Shown: positions 22,784 through 35,264, counted from the first letter of the stretch. The stretch is DNA of 64,000 nucleotides from Tuctoria greenei (GCA_036927565.1 JAYESD010000002.1:140065167-140129166); one strand, 5' to 3'. The notes: generated from the letters alone by a model not told the origin. Made by a program: numbers and translations.

Positions 22784-25580
22784 ATGTCGTCAAAGGGGAA
22801 GTGGAAGGGGAAGCCAGTGAGAGGGTTTGAGCCACCACGAGACCCTTGCTCAGGGAGCTCATTCCTTTCTATCCAACATTCCCTCTTTCTGGCACACGCT
22901 CCACCCTCAGCTGTCCTGTGCTTTCAGCGGACAGAGGTAAACTTTAGTTACAATAAAGTTATTTTTGAAATTGCAGTTGTTATTAATTATTTATTGTCAA
23001 ACTTTTCCTTTTGTGTAGTTTGACTCAGAGACTTCTGAGTCAGAGTCAGAGTCAAAGGCTAGGGGGCCGCTACAGGAGCCCGACTCAGAGGCTAGGTGGT
23101 CACTACAAGAGTCCTCTAGCGCTAGCCTCCCTTCAGAGCCGGCTAGCGCCAGCCTCCCTGTGCAGCCGGCTACCACTAACCTTCCTGGAGACTCCGGTGG
23201 TTCCGCAGAGCCTTCAGGGTCACAGGACGTTGCAGCGTCGCAGCAGAGGCGACGGAAGAGGAGGACCCACTTCGCGGCTCCTCCTCCGGTTACTACTCAG
23301 CGGACCACGATCCGTCCTGTTGGAGACAGGTAAATACTGTATATAGTATATTAAATATTAGATGTTGTTTTCCTTTACTTAATGATTTAATATATTTTGT
23401 AGATGTTAGTACGACTTTTTGTTCACGGGGGCCGAGAAGCACCACAGGCAGGTTAACAGTGTCCTGGGTGCTATCGTGAAGTTGCACTACCTCGGTGTCA
23501 TTGACGGTTTTCATGACCTGTCGTGGGATGACTACGCTCGTGTCTCTCACCCAGTCCACGGCACGGTTCAGGGAGCCGTGTGGCACGATTTTATGGTAAG
23601 TTTAACTGTTTCATTTTTTCAACTCGTTTGAATTGTTAATGCATATCACTTAAATATTTGTTTGCTTAAAGCTGAGGTACCAAGTAGAGGAACCGGGCAT
23701 GGAGGACCACGCGAGACGCAAGTTCCATTACAACACTCGGAAGCTCACGATGGTGGCATTATCGTACGCCCGGATTCAGGCCGTCAACGCGTACTACAAG
23801 TGGCACCCCCGGGAGCAGGAGTAGCAAAGGGTTGTATTAGGAAGGACTCCGACTCGTAGTTGACAGAGGAGTAGTACGCAGAGGTAAGTATTTAATATTG
23901 TTAAATATTTACAATATCTACGTATGTTAACTGCGTTGATGAAAAATGAAATATGTGCAGGTTAGTATTTCCTGGTTACAGGGTAACATCGAGGCGTACT
24001 TAGCTTCTGTCGGTACTGGGCTAGCGGCGCTTTCATCAATAAGTCCACAAAGGCTAGACAGTGCCGCATGGGGTCCTAGGGCATGCACAACTATGGCGGC
24101 AACAGCTACTTGCTTTTGGCTAAATGCATGGTAAGTACCTATTCAATTTATTTATATGTTCCTAATATATTATTTATCTCACTAACACGGCTGTACAGGA
24201 GCAAGAGATAGGTCATGAGTCGACCCTGACCCAAGTTTGGAAGAGAGGTCACAAGGGAAGTGACCCTTCTCAGCCAGGACATTGTAGTCAGGTCGCAGCC
24301 GACCGACTGGTAAGTTTTTGAAATTCATCAATTTCATTATAACTAATACTATTATTGACATGCTTACAAGATTTATTTGTTTTGTAGGCAAAGTACGCGC
24401 AGGAGGTTGCGAAGATGCACGATGCGGATTACGATTGGGAAAGCGCGTCGATCGACCCGCGAGCCGCGTACGCAAGCGGAGGCGGGAAGGCCCACGGACG
24501 GTGAGTTATTTGTGTGTTTCATTTCTTTTTTAATTAATGTTCTTCTACTTAGTGTTTTCATTCTTTTGCAGGTTTGCCATTTTTGATGGAGTTGTCGACT
24601 CGAGGTCGAAGCGACCTTTGAGAGGCGCTTCATCGTCGTAGGCTTCGTCCGTTGGGACCAGTGGTCGTCTCTCACAGACCCAGCTGTAGCTGCAGGCCAT
24701 GAGGGAGACGCTGACGCAAACCAAGGCAGAGCTGGAGAGGACGAGAGCGGAGGCAAGGCAGGAGCAGCAGAGGACGGCCTTAATGATGGCCTAGATGCAA
24801 GCAGCGATGACAGTAAGTAATTTAAAGCACCGTAGTTAAATTTCACAACACTTCAATAACATATATCTTCTAATATTTTGCAATGGCAGGCTCTTGCTCG
24901 ACACAGCAGTCAGGATATCGAGATTCCTATGCTTCCGCCGCAACAGACACCGAAGCAGGTAATATTGTCGTATTCATTTCAATATTCCTTTAGCTCCGTT
25001 AAAATAGTTTTTGTAGTAGTCAAAAAGCTTTAGCATTCTAAATTTGATGTTCAGTTCAGATTCAATTTATGGCTACAAATATAAAAATGGATGGAAATGT
25101 CAAAATGGATAGAAATGTCTGTTTCATCTTATGGCTAGAAATGTCAGTTTTAGTTTATGGATAGAAATGTCAGTTTCACTTTCAGTTTATGAAAATGTCA
25201 AAATGTTAATTTCAGTTTATGGATAGAAATGTCAAAATTGATAGAAATGTCAAAAGTTCAGTTTATGGATAGAAATGTCAGTTTCAGTTTCAGTTTATCC
25301 TAATTAAAGTTTAGTTTCAGTTTATGGATAGTTCAGTTTGTGGACTGTCAAAAAGTCAAAATTAAAGTTTAGTTTCAGTTCAGTTTCAGAAACTGTTAAA
25401 ATGGATAGAAACTGGAAATAGTTTATGGACTTCTAATTAGGATCAACTAGTTGTTTCGCACCATAAAGTTATACGAAGGAATGCTTTAGGTACAAGTGAA
25501 TTATGTTGATTTCGTGTTGTCAATTGACTATGCTTCTTCTGCAGGGTTCGGGAACGCGCCGAGAAGATCCCTGAGGTAGT
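22784..25580 (+). pseudogene. TNPA-like CACTA protein (Transposase_24 type) of element B
   Basis: A multi-exon reading begins MSSKGKWKGKPVRGFEPPRD. It continues with an acidic/Ser-rich stretch (ETSESESESKARGPLQEPDS), basic QQRRRKRRTHF, then GAIVKLHYLGVIDGFHDLSW and GTVQGAVWHDFM (23419-23595), RKFHYNTRKLTMVALSYARI, HESTLTQVWKRGHK, ADYDWESASIDPRAAYASGG and a Gln/Glu-rich coiled coil (RETLTQTKAELERTRAEARQ). This order matches the plant Transposase_24 family, the partner of TNP2 that binds subterminal repeats and helps excision. Exons are separated by short AT-rich introns with GT/AG ends. In-frame stops (for example in the SSS*ASS segment near 24640) show decay. No TNP2 gene is present. Confidence 0.72.
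25065..25440. repeat. Irregular minisatellite in an intron of element B
   Basis: Variants of TTTATGGATAGAAATGTCA and GTCAGTTTCAGTTTA recur about ten times with uneven spacing. Confidence 0.85.
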
Positions 25581-25754
25581 AGAGGGGCTAGCGTGTAGCC
25601 CGGTGGAACTTAATTTGCAAATTGTGTTATTGTCGATATTTTGTATAATGTTTTATAACTGTTGTGCTGTATATCTGTTCTGGAACCTTATCTGTATCTG
25701 TTCTGTGTTCTCGCCATCGTGCGAGGTAGTCAGTTTCTGTTTTTAAAAAAATTC

Positions 25755-26166
25755 GAAAACTTAACTTACGTCGGCTATGACTGGGCCGACGTAAGTTGGC
25801 CCAGTTTAACTTACATCGGTTTAACCTAGCCGACATAAGTTATGTCACTTAAATTACATCGATGTGGTTAAACCGACGTAAGTTACGCCACATAACTTAC
25901 GTTGGCATGCTGTGGCCGACGTAAGTACTCCGGCCTAGCCCGCGACCCATCCCAGTACGTGACTTACGTCGTCTACTGCAGACTGACGTAATTAAGATAA
26001 CTTACGTCGATGGCCGACGTAAGTTACATTAATTACGTCCAAACCGCTACGTCGTCCAACCGTCGACGTAATTCAGGAAAAACCGACGTACTTAAGTTAC
26101 TTACGTCGGTTTAGGCCTTAATTATGTCGACTTTGGCTGACGTAATTGATCGATATTCCTGTAGTG
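25755..26166. promoter_or_regulatory. Right subterminal motif cluster of element B (ACTTACGTCGG)
   Basis: More than ten copies of ACTTACGTCGG or close variants occur in both orientations, often as facing pairs. In En/Spm, TNPA binds repeated subterminal motifs; this cluster is placed and spaced to do that. Confidence 0.8.
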
Positions 26167-26583
26167 TGTGGACTGTAATGATGTGTGTAACCTCTTGTAA
26201 TTATTTTGCAAGTTATTCTTGTTTTATTATTGAACAGTATCATTTTTTGTTGGTGCGTTATTTAGTTATCCTTTACATTGTGTTAATGTTCGATATTATT
26301 GCCACTGATCCTCCTAATCACCAATAATTCTCTTTTCTTGTTGTCTAATGAGTACCCATAAAATTACCTGACACGAAATTTTGAATTCTTATTTTTATCT
26401 AATGGTACAATCAAATGTATATTTTAACTTTTGATTTCTATATTTGCATTTTTCCTCCTTTTTTCTGCTTTATAGATCATCTTTTTTTCCTAATGATATC
26501 CATTCACGTGGTTTAAGCATGTTAGAGGTACGTGCAGTGCAGCTGCTAGTAACAAGAAGAAGAACCTGCATCCGCTGCTACCC
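26167..26583 (+). other. Host Ulp1-gene sequence between elements B and A, unit 1
   Basis: AT-rich, intron-like sequence, nearly identical to 32247-32664 of unit 2. It contains TTTATAG acceptors and possibly a small exon before the A insertion site, which I cannot prove. Confidence 0.6.
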
Positions 26584-26586
26584 TTC

Positions 26587-27040
26587 CACTACGTATGAAA
26601 CACAAATAGGAGACAAAGATGGGCGACGTGCTAAAAGAAGAACGTCTCTGATAAGCTCAAGCGAGACGAGCCTGCTTCAGCGAGGATCTGACAAGGCTAG
26701 GTTGAACGTACAAGGAGACGCGTTACAATTCAACACGTCTCAGTTAAGTAGGTATCCGAGATGCCCCCTCCTCTCTAACAAATGGGACACCCGTTTTCAT
26801 TAAGAGCGACTCATATTTGTTAGGTAACTTAGACGAACTTTGGTTGCAACACGTCTCCTTTATTATGGAATAAGGCATGTCTCCCATAACCACCGGTCCG
26901 GCATGTATCCTTTAGTTGTGGAAGTGGGCCCGTCTCCCATTCCCTCTATAGAGAGTCGTGCTTTATATCGGCCTGTCTCAATTTTCTGTGCCCTTCTACG
27001 ACCTTCCTGTTGTGGCAGAACAAGTGGCTACCAGATATGC
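26587..27040. promoter_or_regulatory. Left subterminal GTCTC/GAGAC motif cluster of element A, unit 1
   Basis: About nine CGTCTC, TGTCTC, GGAGAC or GAGACG words lie within about 450 bases of the terminus, in both orientations. The same word clusters before the right terminus (40250-40663). Confidence 0.78.
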
Positions 27041-27220
27041 CCTGTTCTTAGCCTGTTCTTTCCCTCCTTCATTTTAAAAGTCTTGTGGTGATTATAAGTA
27101 CATCTTAAAACAAAGGGTTAGTCCCCTGCTGCTCTCTGTTCCTTACTATTTTCTTACCTTTAGATCTTGAATATCAGTGGCTTCAAATTTCTTTGATTTA
27201 GCTCTTCTTTTTGTACGTAG

Positions 27221-28256
27221 ATGTTGTCGGATCGAAGTTGGATGTATGGGCCATGCCTTTGCAATGAATATGTCCAAGGGGTAGATACATTTATCGCTTT
27301 CGTGAAGAAAGACATGTTGGACAATATTAGAGGGACTATTTGTTGTCCTGAGGGGAGGCTCACAGGAACTCCAAATTCACATTTGTTCTTCTGCACTTAT
27401 TTCCACATTGTCCAACACATGTCCATGGTGTCGGAGTACCTCAATGAGCACAAGGAAGTGGTGCTTAGAGACAATCCTGGCCGCAATGAATCATGGTTAG
27501 CAAATGAACACAGGAGAAAATTCATTGGCTGGCTCCGGGATCGGATTTCTCACTCATCGGATACTCAAACAAGTGAATACATAAAAATTGGCTCGTGGTC
27601 CTATATCCACAGTTATTACATATCAAGCGTACGACATAAATGGATACATGTTCTACACTGTAGAACAAGATAAGAAAAGCACGTATCAGAATAGTGGTGT
27701 CCGTGTTGATGCTTATAATGCTGCGAGCAAGGACAAAGAAATGTACTATGGTCAAAAACAAGAGATCTGGGAGCTTGACTTTCAAGGCTTTAAGATTCCT
27801 CTTTTCTGTTGCAACTGGGTTGATGAAACCAAAGGTGTAGTACAAGACAAGTACGGTTTCACTAGCGTTGATCTTAACCGTCAAGGATATAAGTGGGAGC
27901 CTTTTGTGTTAGCAGAATATGTTGCTCAAGTGTTCTATGTTCCAGACACTACAAATAAAAGACTTAAGGTGGTTATACATGGAAAACGACGAGGTCAAGG
28001 TGGACATGGTGCAAGAAAATACGAAAAACCTGGAGCTCGAAGTGCCACCGGACGATACAACGCTAACTATGCGGGATGCAGTTACTAGAAGGGTTCATTG
28101 AAGACAGAGCCTTATTGTTGTTGACCCAGCAGTAGCAGCAGCTTCCGCGTCGACCGCTTCAATGTCTCCTGAGACACGTCTGCTTCTGCATCGAAATCAT
28201 GAACAGATGGATCTGTCTCCAATTCTAGAGCTATCATTGCCTCTAGTTATAGAGAA
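27221..28256 (+). pseudogene. Internally deleted CACTA transposase (Transpos_assoc fused to DUF4216), element A, unit 1
   Basis: The reading starts MLSDRSWMYGPCLCNEYVQG, the N-terminal transposase-associated domain of TNP2-type proteins, and runs to RGTICC. It then passes directly into PEGRLTG and MVSEYLNEHKEVVLRDNPGR, the tail normally found after DUF4218. After a frame change near 27586 it continues with YQAYDINGYMFYTVEQDKKS, KQEIWELDFQGFKIPLFCCN and FVLAEYVAQVFYVPD (DUF4216). The whole Transposase_21 catalytic core and most of DUF4218 are missing. Relative to unit 2, 39 bases are lost near 27365, removing GKGTIGKKAIT. The 3' part is cut by the duplication junction. Confidence 0.82.
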
Positions 28257-28258
28257 TG
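28257..28258. other. Duplication junction between units 1 and 2
   Basis: Sequence changes from TTATAGAGAA (element A coding region) to TTCCTTCAATTTTAAG (start of unit 2). About two bases (TG) belong to neither side, and there is little microhomology, which suggests end joining. Confidence 0.88.
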
Positions 28259-28320
28259 TTCCTTCAATTTTAAGCTCCCCCCCCTAATATCTAATCGTTT
28301 TTCGCTCTGAATCATCTCAG

Positions 28321-31300
28321 GGTACCTTGCCGACAAGGATTTTCAGGAGTTCGCCGTCGTTAGTGTTGGCTGCGACGAAGGTCTTCATCAGCCGCCACCG
28401 TTCACCGTCGACCCGCTGTTTACATCTGTTCCAGCTAGCAAAAACGGCCTTGGTGAGTTTGTTGTCCGCTGCTCTTCTGATTTCTGCAGTAAGCGTCGAG
28501 TTTTGCATTGTTTTTGCTGGCTGCAGTCACTCTCCGGTGAGCAGCCATGGCGCGCCGCCGTGCGGCCTGTGGTCCGCCGCCGTCTCCGGTAGGATGCGAC
28601 GTGGCCGCCTGTGCTCCGTCCATTTTTTATCCCGCGTCCAATTTTAATTTAGCGTACACCTTGGATTTATTCTAAACTCAGCCATTCAACCTAGATTGGA
28701 CGGCTATTGTTCAGTGATTTCTGTTTGCGTCAGCATTTTTGCACCCAGACCCCCGATTTAATATAAATCTCGTTTCTGAGGACTGTAAACTTCATATCTG
28801 ACCCTGTGCTTGTCACAATCAATATAAGATATCTATTTGCCATTTTCTTTTGCAAGTTAAACCCTATGTGAGTCTGGATACGTAATTTGATCACTGTTAA
28901 GGGCAGAAAAAACCTAATTTTAAATTTATTCTAGCATGTCCACCCAGTTTTATAAATATTGCTATACAACTTCAAGATGCAGGAAGCATTTTAAATGCCC
29001 TACCTCTTATGGATTATCATTTTGGCCTAAAAACTTTTCTACGTAAGGTGTTAACTAGATTTTCCATTATTTTTTACTTTTCCACCAGTGGCTACAATAA
29101 AATTGTAATAAATAAAAATAACGCTTTAGGTGGCCTCGATAAATAAGAATATTATAGGTGCACGTCGCGAAAATGCGTAGGCTTTTATGTTTTCACAAGA
29201 AAATTCTCCTAAGCTACGTTAATTGCAGTTTTTGTCATTTGCTTTCATTAGAAATTTTTTTGAATGTTTGCATATATTTTTTTGGTCAATGTTTAGGTAT
29301 GAAAACATCACTTAAAAATGTTTTAGCATTTACAATCTATGGTGAGTTTAACAATTGTTATTGAACAACTATAAGCTGCAGGAATCAGGTTTGAAATGTT
29401 TTACCTCATATGCGATATATTGGTTTTATCCTTAAACACCACTGTAGTAGGAAGTTAAATACTTTTTTCTTTACGTGAATGGAACCAGTGGCTGCACTAA
29501 ACTATTTGAATATTACTTTTTTAAAATTTATTATGCATAATTTTTATTAGTTGAGTATTATGTTTTTATCTTAGAAATATTTTTTACAATATGCCTTACT
29601 TCAGTTAGTTTTTTTACTGCTAATTAAAAATATGTCCCCATTTCAATAGCAATATTTCATCTCGTATTCGAAATCACCATCAGAATAAACATAAACGCGG
29701 TAATAGCTCACATGTTCCTGATCAGGATAACAACGATGATCTTATGCCACCTACGAAGCAGCATGTTTGTGCACGTCCTTACGACAATTTGGGAACAACC
29801 AACTTACGAAAAAATATGGGTCAATCTGTTTGTTACAAGGTGAAATTTTGTTTTTAATGTCTTTCCTTTTTTCTATTATATTGACATTACCTTTTATTAC
29901 TATATTATCCAATATCTTGTTCTGGTATATATTTTAAATTACTGTCACATGAGGAGTAGCAAAAAAAATTCCGTTTATGTTACTCGTGTTTAATTTGTGT
30001 ATCCCGTCGCTATATCTCGCAGTCATTTATGTTACTCATGATCATCTATTAGACTCAATATATGTAAATGCTTGATACATTTATGTTACGCTTGTTTTCT
30101 CTTTTTTCTGCCCCACTATTGATTTAATTGTTTTGCGTGGTACAAGTTTCCTTCTGTACGGTGCACCCTTTCAACTTCATCAAAGTAACTGAACAACTGA
30201 ACATGCCACAACATCAAAAAATATGTGAGCTTGGTTTCGGTGAGCTACTTCAGTTTTCTGCTGATGGATTAGAATGTAGTGATCTCTTGGTTTTTTTATG
30301 GACAAACTGAATCCAAAGTCCATGATTTTAGAAGTTGGCAATGAAGGTGGTTTGTGTATCAATGAATTATGTGTCAAAAAGGTTTTAGGCTTTCTAGACG
30401 GAGACAAGGATCTACCAGGGTCAACTGAATTTGAAAATGCGCTTGCATTAGTGGACTTCAAGAAAACTATTAACATTGAACGCAGCAACGATGTCAAGTG
30501 CAACTATCTTGTTGACATGCTGAGGAAAATAAGGATTGATAATTCACTGGCAGTTAGGATATTCGTACTTGTAGTCTTCAACAAATCGTTATTCCCTACA
30601 ATAGAAAACAGAATAAGAGGACGGGATGCTTTTTTGACGAAGGACATTTCTGATTTTCAAAATATTAACAAGTGCAAGTCAGTGGTCCAAGATTTACGAC
30701 ATGCAGCACTAGCGTGGTCCAGTGAGAGAAAGAATTCCCTACTTGGCTGTGGAATTTTCTTGATAGTGAGTCCTCCTGTTTGTGCTAATTGTCTCTGTTT
30801 ATAGATATACTTTTTTTGCATCCTTTTACCACTAATTCTAGCGTTTTTTAATTCACATTCTACTAAGTCTAGCGTTTTTTAACACCGCTGCTGTTGTATT
30901 TCTTAAATCACATTTACTACTTGCTATACTGTGATGACTTAAAGTTATAACATCTTGTGACGTGTGGTTACTGTTCTACAAATGCACATCCCGACATGGT
31001 AATGCTGGCCCACTGAATGGAATAGCAGTTTAGACCATTGCTTTTGCATGCTCATTTTCATTTTATTGTCTTCCTGACACGACATTGCAGTTTTATAGAT
31101 GATGAATGTTTACGTTATATTGCCTGATTGTCTTGACTGTGATGTTATAAATTCTACTTGGTTGTGTTAGAAGATACCTTTGCAAGGGTACCTATACGCT
31201 GTTATTATTCATATTTTTTACACTTCTGCCAAAGTTTCCTAAGAAAGGAACCACTACACCACTTGCTGACAGAGACTGAGTACTTTGCCAATGTTTGCTT

Positions 31301-32240
31301 CTTTATTGTTTACATGCATGCATGCCGATATGTGCTATGTGTATGCAGATATTTTACTTAGAAAATCTTGATTCTCGAAGCTCCATTCTTCATTCTTCCA
31401 CACCCCGTGCTAAGTACTTTCATAAATCTATAATAAAAACCTTAATTCGAGAAGACCATCGAAGAGATATGTCTGGTACTGTGACAAATGGAAATCTTGA
31501 GGTCCATGTCATTCATTTTTTTACAATTCCTTGATTTTTATTCTTTTATACCAATTTATTATTTTTTTGACATATTGGAACAATTTCTATTTTTTTTGTG
31601 CAGCTTAGAAGTTGGGCTGATACTTGTTATGTTCAGATTGAACCACAGTCGAATGTTTCTCCACCTGCTGCAAATTGTTCATCTTTGTGCTGAGGAGCTT
31701 GATGTGCTATTTAATGAATTACATGGTACACCTTTAGGGTGTAGGGCAGCTGATGGGCTGAAATTGTTTGCTGATAAATCAAGTCGAGGCATTAATAACA
31801 TTCTCACTGGTTCCAAATTGATTGTGGAAGCACATAAGGAATTCATACATACAATTTAAAACTTCATTGATGAAGAAACTGTTTCAAAGGAAACAAGTCA
31901 TGAGAATCATAGGGACAAAGGCACTATCAACGAGAGTGATGGTAGATCAAATGCGGACTCACCATTTTTGCATCATGGTGCAACTCGTTCTGATGAAGCA
32001 TTAGTTCGTACTCCATCCCGCTTGACTGGTACGTTACGTTAAATTTATTTTAAATGCCAAAACATGATTACATCGAACTGTTATTTTAGGTATGGATCTA
32101 CAACCTCTACCTTCTGCACATGATATCACTACACTAGAACGGAGCGGAAGTCATGTGCATGACGAACAATACAACCATGTTTGCCAGCATGATGCACTGT
32201 TTAGTGACACGCGGGGTGAAGCCACCATCAATGTCAAGCT
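28321..32240 (+). pseudogene. Ulp1-type (C48) plant gene, N-terminal half, copy 2
   Basis: The exons match copy 1: 28321-28452 (KDFQEFAVVSVGCDEG), about 29655-29840, about 30175-30765 (MILEVGNEGGLCINELCVKK, ENRIRGRDAFLTKDISDFQN, NKCKSVVQDLRHAALAWSSE, LLGCGIFLI), about 31350-31500 and about 31605-32040. The long exon is open further than in copy 1 (30298-30804), but a frameshift still separates the GELLQFSADGLECSDLLVF part. The exon near 31680 has lost about 15 bases (LFPG region), shifting its frame, and a stop follows at about 31857. This copy lies directly upstream of the full-length element A and is the one continuous with the C-terminal half. Confidence 0.72.
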
Positions 32241-32664
32241 CGTTAATGTGGACTGTAATGTGTGTAACCTCTTGTAATTATTTTTCAAGTTATTCTTGTT
32301 TTATTATTGAACAGTATCATTTTTTGTTGGTGCGTTATTTAGTTATCCTTTACATTGTGTTAATGTTCGACATTATCGCCACTGATCCTCCTAATCACAA
32401 ATAATTCTCTTTCCTTGTTGTCTAATGAGTACCCATAAAATTACCTGACACGAAATTTTGAATTCTTATTTTTATCTAATTGTACAATCAAATGTATATT
32501 TTAACTTCTGATTTCTATATTTGCATTTTTTTCCTCCTTTCTTTCTGCTTTATAGATCATCATTTTTTTTCCTAATGATATCCACTCACGTGCTTTAATC
32601 ATGTTAGAGGTACGTGCAGTGCAGCGCTAGTAACAAGAAGAAGAACCTGCGTCCACTGCTACCC
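32241..32664 (+). other. Host Ulp1-gene sequence before element A, unit 2
   Basis: Equivalent of 26167-26583 without element B. It contains TGTCAAGCTCGTTAA, the host bases lost in unit 1 next to element B. Confidence 0.7.
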
Positions 32665-33159
32665 TTCCACTACGTATGAAATACAAATAGGAGACAAAGA
32701 TGAGCGACGTGCTAAAAGGAGAATGTCTCTGATAAGCTCAAACGAGACGAGCCTGCTTCAGCGAGGATTTGACAAGGCTAGGTTGAACGTACAAGGAGAC
32801 GCGTTACAATACAACACGTCTCAGTTAAGTAGGTATCCGAGATGCCCCCTCCTCTCTAACAAATGGGAGACCCGTTTTAATTAAGAGCGACTCATATTTG
32901 TTAGGTAACTTAGACGGACTTTGGTTGTAGCACGTCTCCTTTATTATGGAATAAGGCGCGTCTCCCATAACCACTGGTCCGGCATCTCTTTTTTAGGTTG
33001 TGGAAGTGGGCCTGTCTCCCATTCCCTCTATAGAGAGACGTGCTTTATATCGGCCCGTCTCGATTTTCTGTTGCCCTTCTATGACCTCCCTCACTACAAG
33101 GATTCCGACCTGTTGCAACGATTGTACTGCAACGAATACTAAATCATTGCATTAAGCTT

Positions 33160-35025
33160 GGCTTTTTGCCATGATTCACTAGTTCGTGGCACTAGGATCT
33201 ATCGCCATGGAACACAATCGTTGCATTAGGATCTATTGCCACGAATCACTAGTTCGTGGCATCAGGATGCTAATGCAACGGACCACAATCGTTGCATTAG
33301 GATCTATTGCCACGAAATACTGGTTCGTGGCGTTACAGCTTTATTGCCACGGAAAACAGTCGTTGCATTAGGATCTGTTGCCACCAATTACTGGTTCATG
33401 GCGTTACAGCTTTATTGCCACGGAACACAGTCGTTGCATTAGGATCTATTGACATGAAATACTGGTTCGTGGCGTTACAGCTTTATTGCCACAGAACATA
33501 GTCGTTGCATTAGGATCTATTGCCACGAATTACTGGTTACTGGCGTTACAACTTTATTGCCACAGAACACAGTCGTTGCATTAGGATCTGTTGCCACGAA
33601 TCAGCAAACAATTGCATTTGGACCATAATGCAAGAAACAGAATCATTGCATTAGGATGTGTTGCCACGATACTCTGGTTCGTGGCGTTACAGCTTTAATG
33701 CCACAGAACACAATCGTTGCATTAGGATCTGTTGCCACGAATTACTGGTTCGTGGCGTTACAGCTATATTGCCATGGAACACAATTGTTGCATTACGATC
33801 CGTTGCCACGAAATATTGGTTCGTGGCGTTACAGCTTTATTGCTACAGAAAACAGTCGTTGCATTAGGATCTGTTGCCACGAATTACTAGTTCGCGGCGT
33901 TACAACTTTATTGACACGGAACACAGTGTTGCATTAGGATCTGTTGCCACGGATCAGCAACCAGTTGCATTTGGACCGTAATGCAACGAAAAGAATTGTT
34001 GCATTAGGATGTGTTGCAACGATACTCTGGTTTGTGGCGTTACAGCTTTATTGCCACGGAATACAATCGTTGCATTAGGATCTGTTGCCACGAATTACTG
34101 GTTCGTGGCTTTACAACTTTATTGCCACGGACCACAATCGTTGCATTAGGATCTGTTGCCACGAAATACTGGTTCGTGGCGTTACAGCTTTATTGCCACG
34201 GAAACAGTCGTTGCATTAGGATCTGTTGCCACGAATTACTGGTTCGTGGCGTTACAGCTTTTTTGCCACGGAACACAGTCATTGCATTAGGATCTGTTGC
34301 CAGGAAATACTGGTTCATGGCGTTACAGCTTTATTGCGACGGAACACAGTCGTTGCATTAGGATCTGTTGCCACGAATTCCTGGTTAGTGGCGTTACAAC
34401 TTTATTGCCACGGAACACAGTCGTTTCATTAAGATCTGTTGCCATGAATCAGTAAATAGTTGCATTTGGACCGTAATGCAAAGAAACAGAATCGTTGCAT
34501 TAGGATGTGTTGCCACGATACTCTAGTTCGTGGCGTTATAGCTTTATTGCTACAAAACACAATCGTTGCATTAGGATCTGTTGCCACGAATTACTGGTTC
34601 GTGGCGTTACAGCTTTATTGCCACGGAACACAATTGTTGCATTAGGATCTGTTGCCACGAAATACTGGTTCGTGGCATTACAGCTTTATTGCCACGGAAA
34701 ATAGTCATTGCATTAGGATCTATTGCCACGAATTACTGGTTCGTGGCGTTACAGCTTTATTACCACGGAACACAGTCGTTGCATTAGGATCTGTTGCCAC
34801 GGATCAAAAAACAGTTGCATTTGGACCGTAATGCAACGAAGCAGAATTGTTGCATTAGGATGTGTTGCCACGATACTCTGGTTTGTGGCGTTACAACTTT
34901 ATTGCCACGGAACACAATCGTTGCATTAATCTGTTATCACGAATTACTGCTTCGTGGCGGTATAGCTTTATTGCCACGGAACACAGTTGTTGCATTAGGA
35001 TCTATTGCCACGAATCAGCAAACAA
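33160..35025. repeat. 71-bp satellite-like array of element D (about 26 units)
   Basis: The consensus contains TTGCATTAGGATCTGTTGCC, ACGAATTACTGGTTCGTGGC and GTTACAGCTTTATTGCCACG. The many short open frames along it are caused by the repeat. A variant unit with GTTGCATTTGGACCGTAATG recurs near 33615, 33970, 34465 and 34815, giving a higher-order spacing of about five, seven and five units. Confidence 0.96.
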
Positions 35026-35095
35026 TTTTCGCGTTCTCCTCGGCGTAGTGCTAATCAATGATGTTCATTACTTTTTGCCTCCTGACGACTCGGTG

Positions 35096-35234
35096 CTGGA
35101 CTAACGACGCTGATGATCCGTAACATACTCAACGATGTAAAACAATAGGTATTAATGCATCAACAAATATGAGGGGGAGAATACCAACGCACATATTTAA
35201 AAGTATGTTGTGGATCATCAGCGTCCTTAGTCCA
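35096..35234. repeat. Inverted repeat 1 in the centre of element D
   Basis: Arm 35096-35128 (GCTGGACTAACGACGCTGAT start) pairs with 35202-35234; about 33 bp with four mismatches and a loop of about 73 bases. Confidence 0.85.
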
Positions 35235-35264
35235 GAAGCAGGGTAGAAGCGGCACCGTGGCCGC

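Larger units (their letters stand above)
22736..26166 (+). mobile_element. CACTA element B (left end deleted), TNPA-like
   Basis: The right terminus is GATATTCCTGTAGTG, ending at 26166 and preceded by dense ACTTACGTCGG motifs. The left terminus is missing: host sequence stops at GCCACCATCAA (22735), and 15-17 host bases present in unit 2 are lost. It is absent from unit 2, so it inserted after the duplication. The internal gene is Transposase_24-like. Confidence 0.85.
18730..28256 (+). repeat. Tandem duplication, unit 1
   Basis: Starts TTCCTTCAATTTTAAGCTCC and ends CTCTAGTTATAGAGAA. It is collinear with 28259-38574 except for CACTA B (22736-26166), which is only here. Without that insertion it is about 6.1 kb. 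Confidence 0.95.
26587..28256 (+). mobile_element. CACTA element A, left part (duplicated copy, truncated at 28256)
   Basis: Left terminus CACTACGTATGAAA at 26587, preceded by TTC (26584-26586). It is cut at the duplication junction, after which the sequence restarts at unit 2. Confidence 0.9.

Noticed and set aside
33186..35048. Many overlapping plus-strand frames with CHELLVRGVTALLP-like repeats
   Set aside because: A 71-bp unit is not a multiple of three, so the same peptide appears in turn in each frame. This is a product of the array, not a repeat protein.
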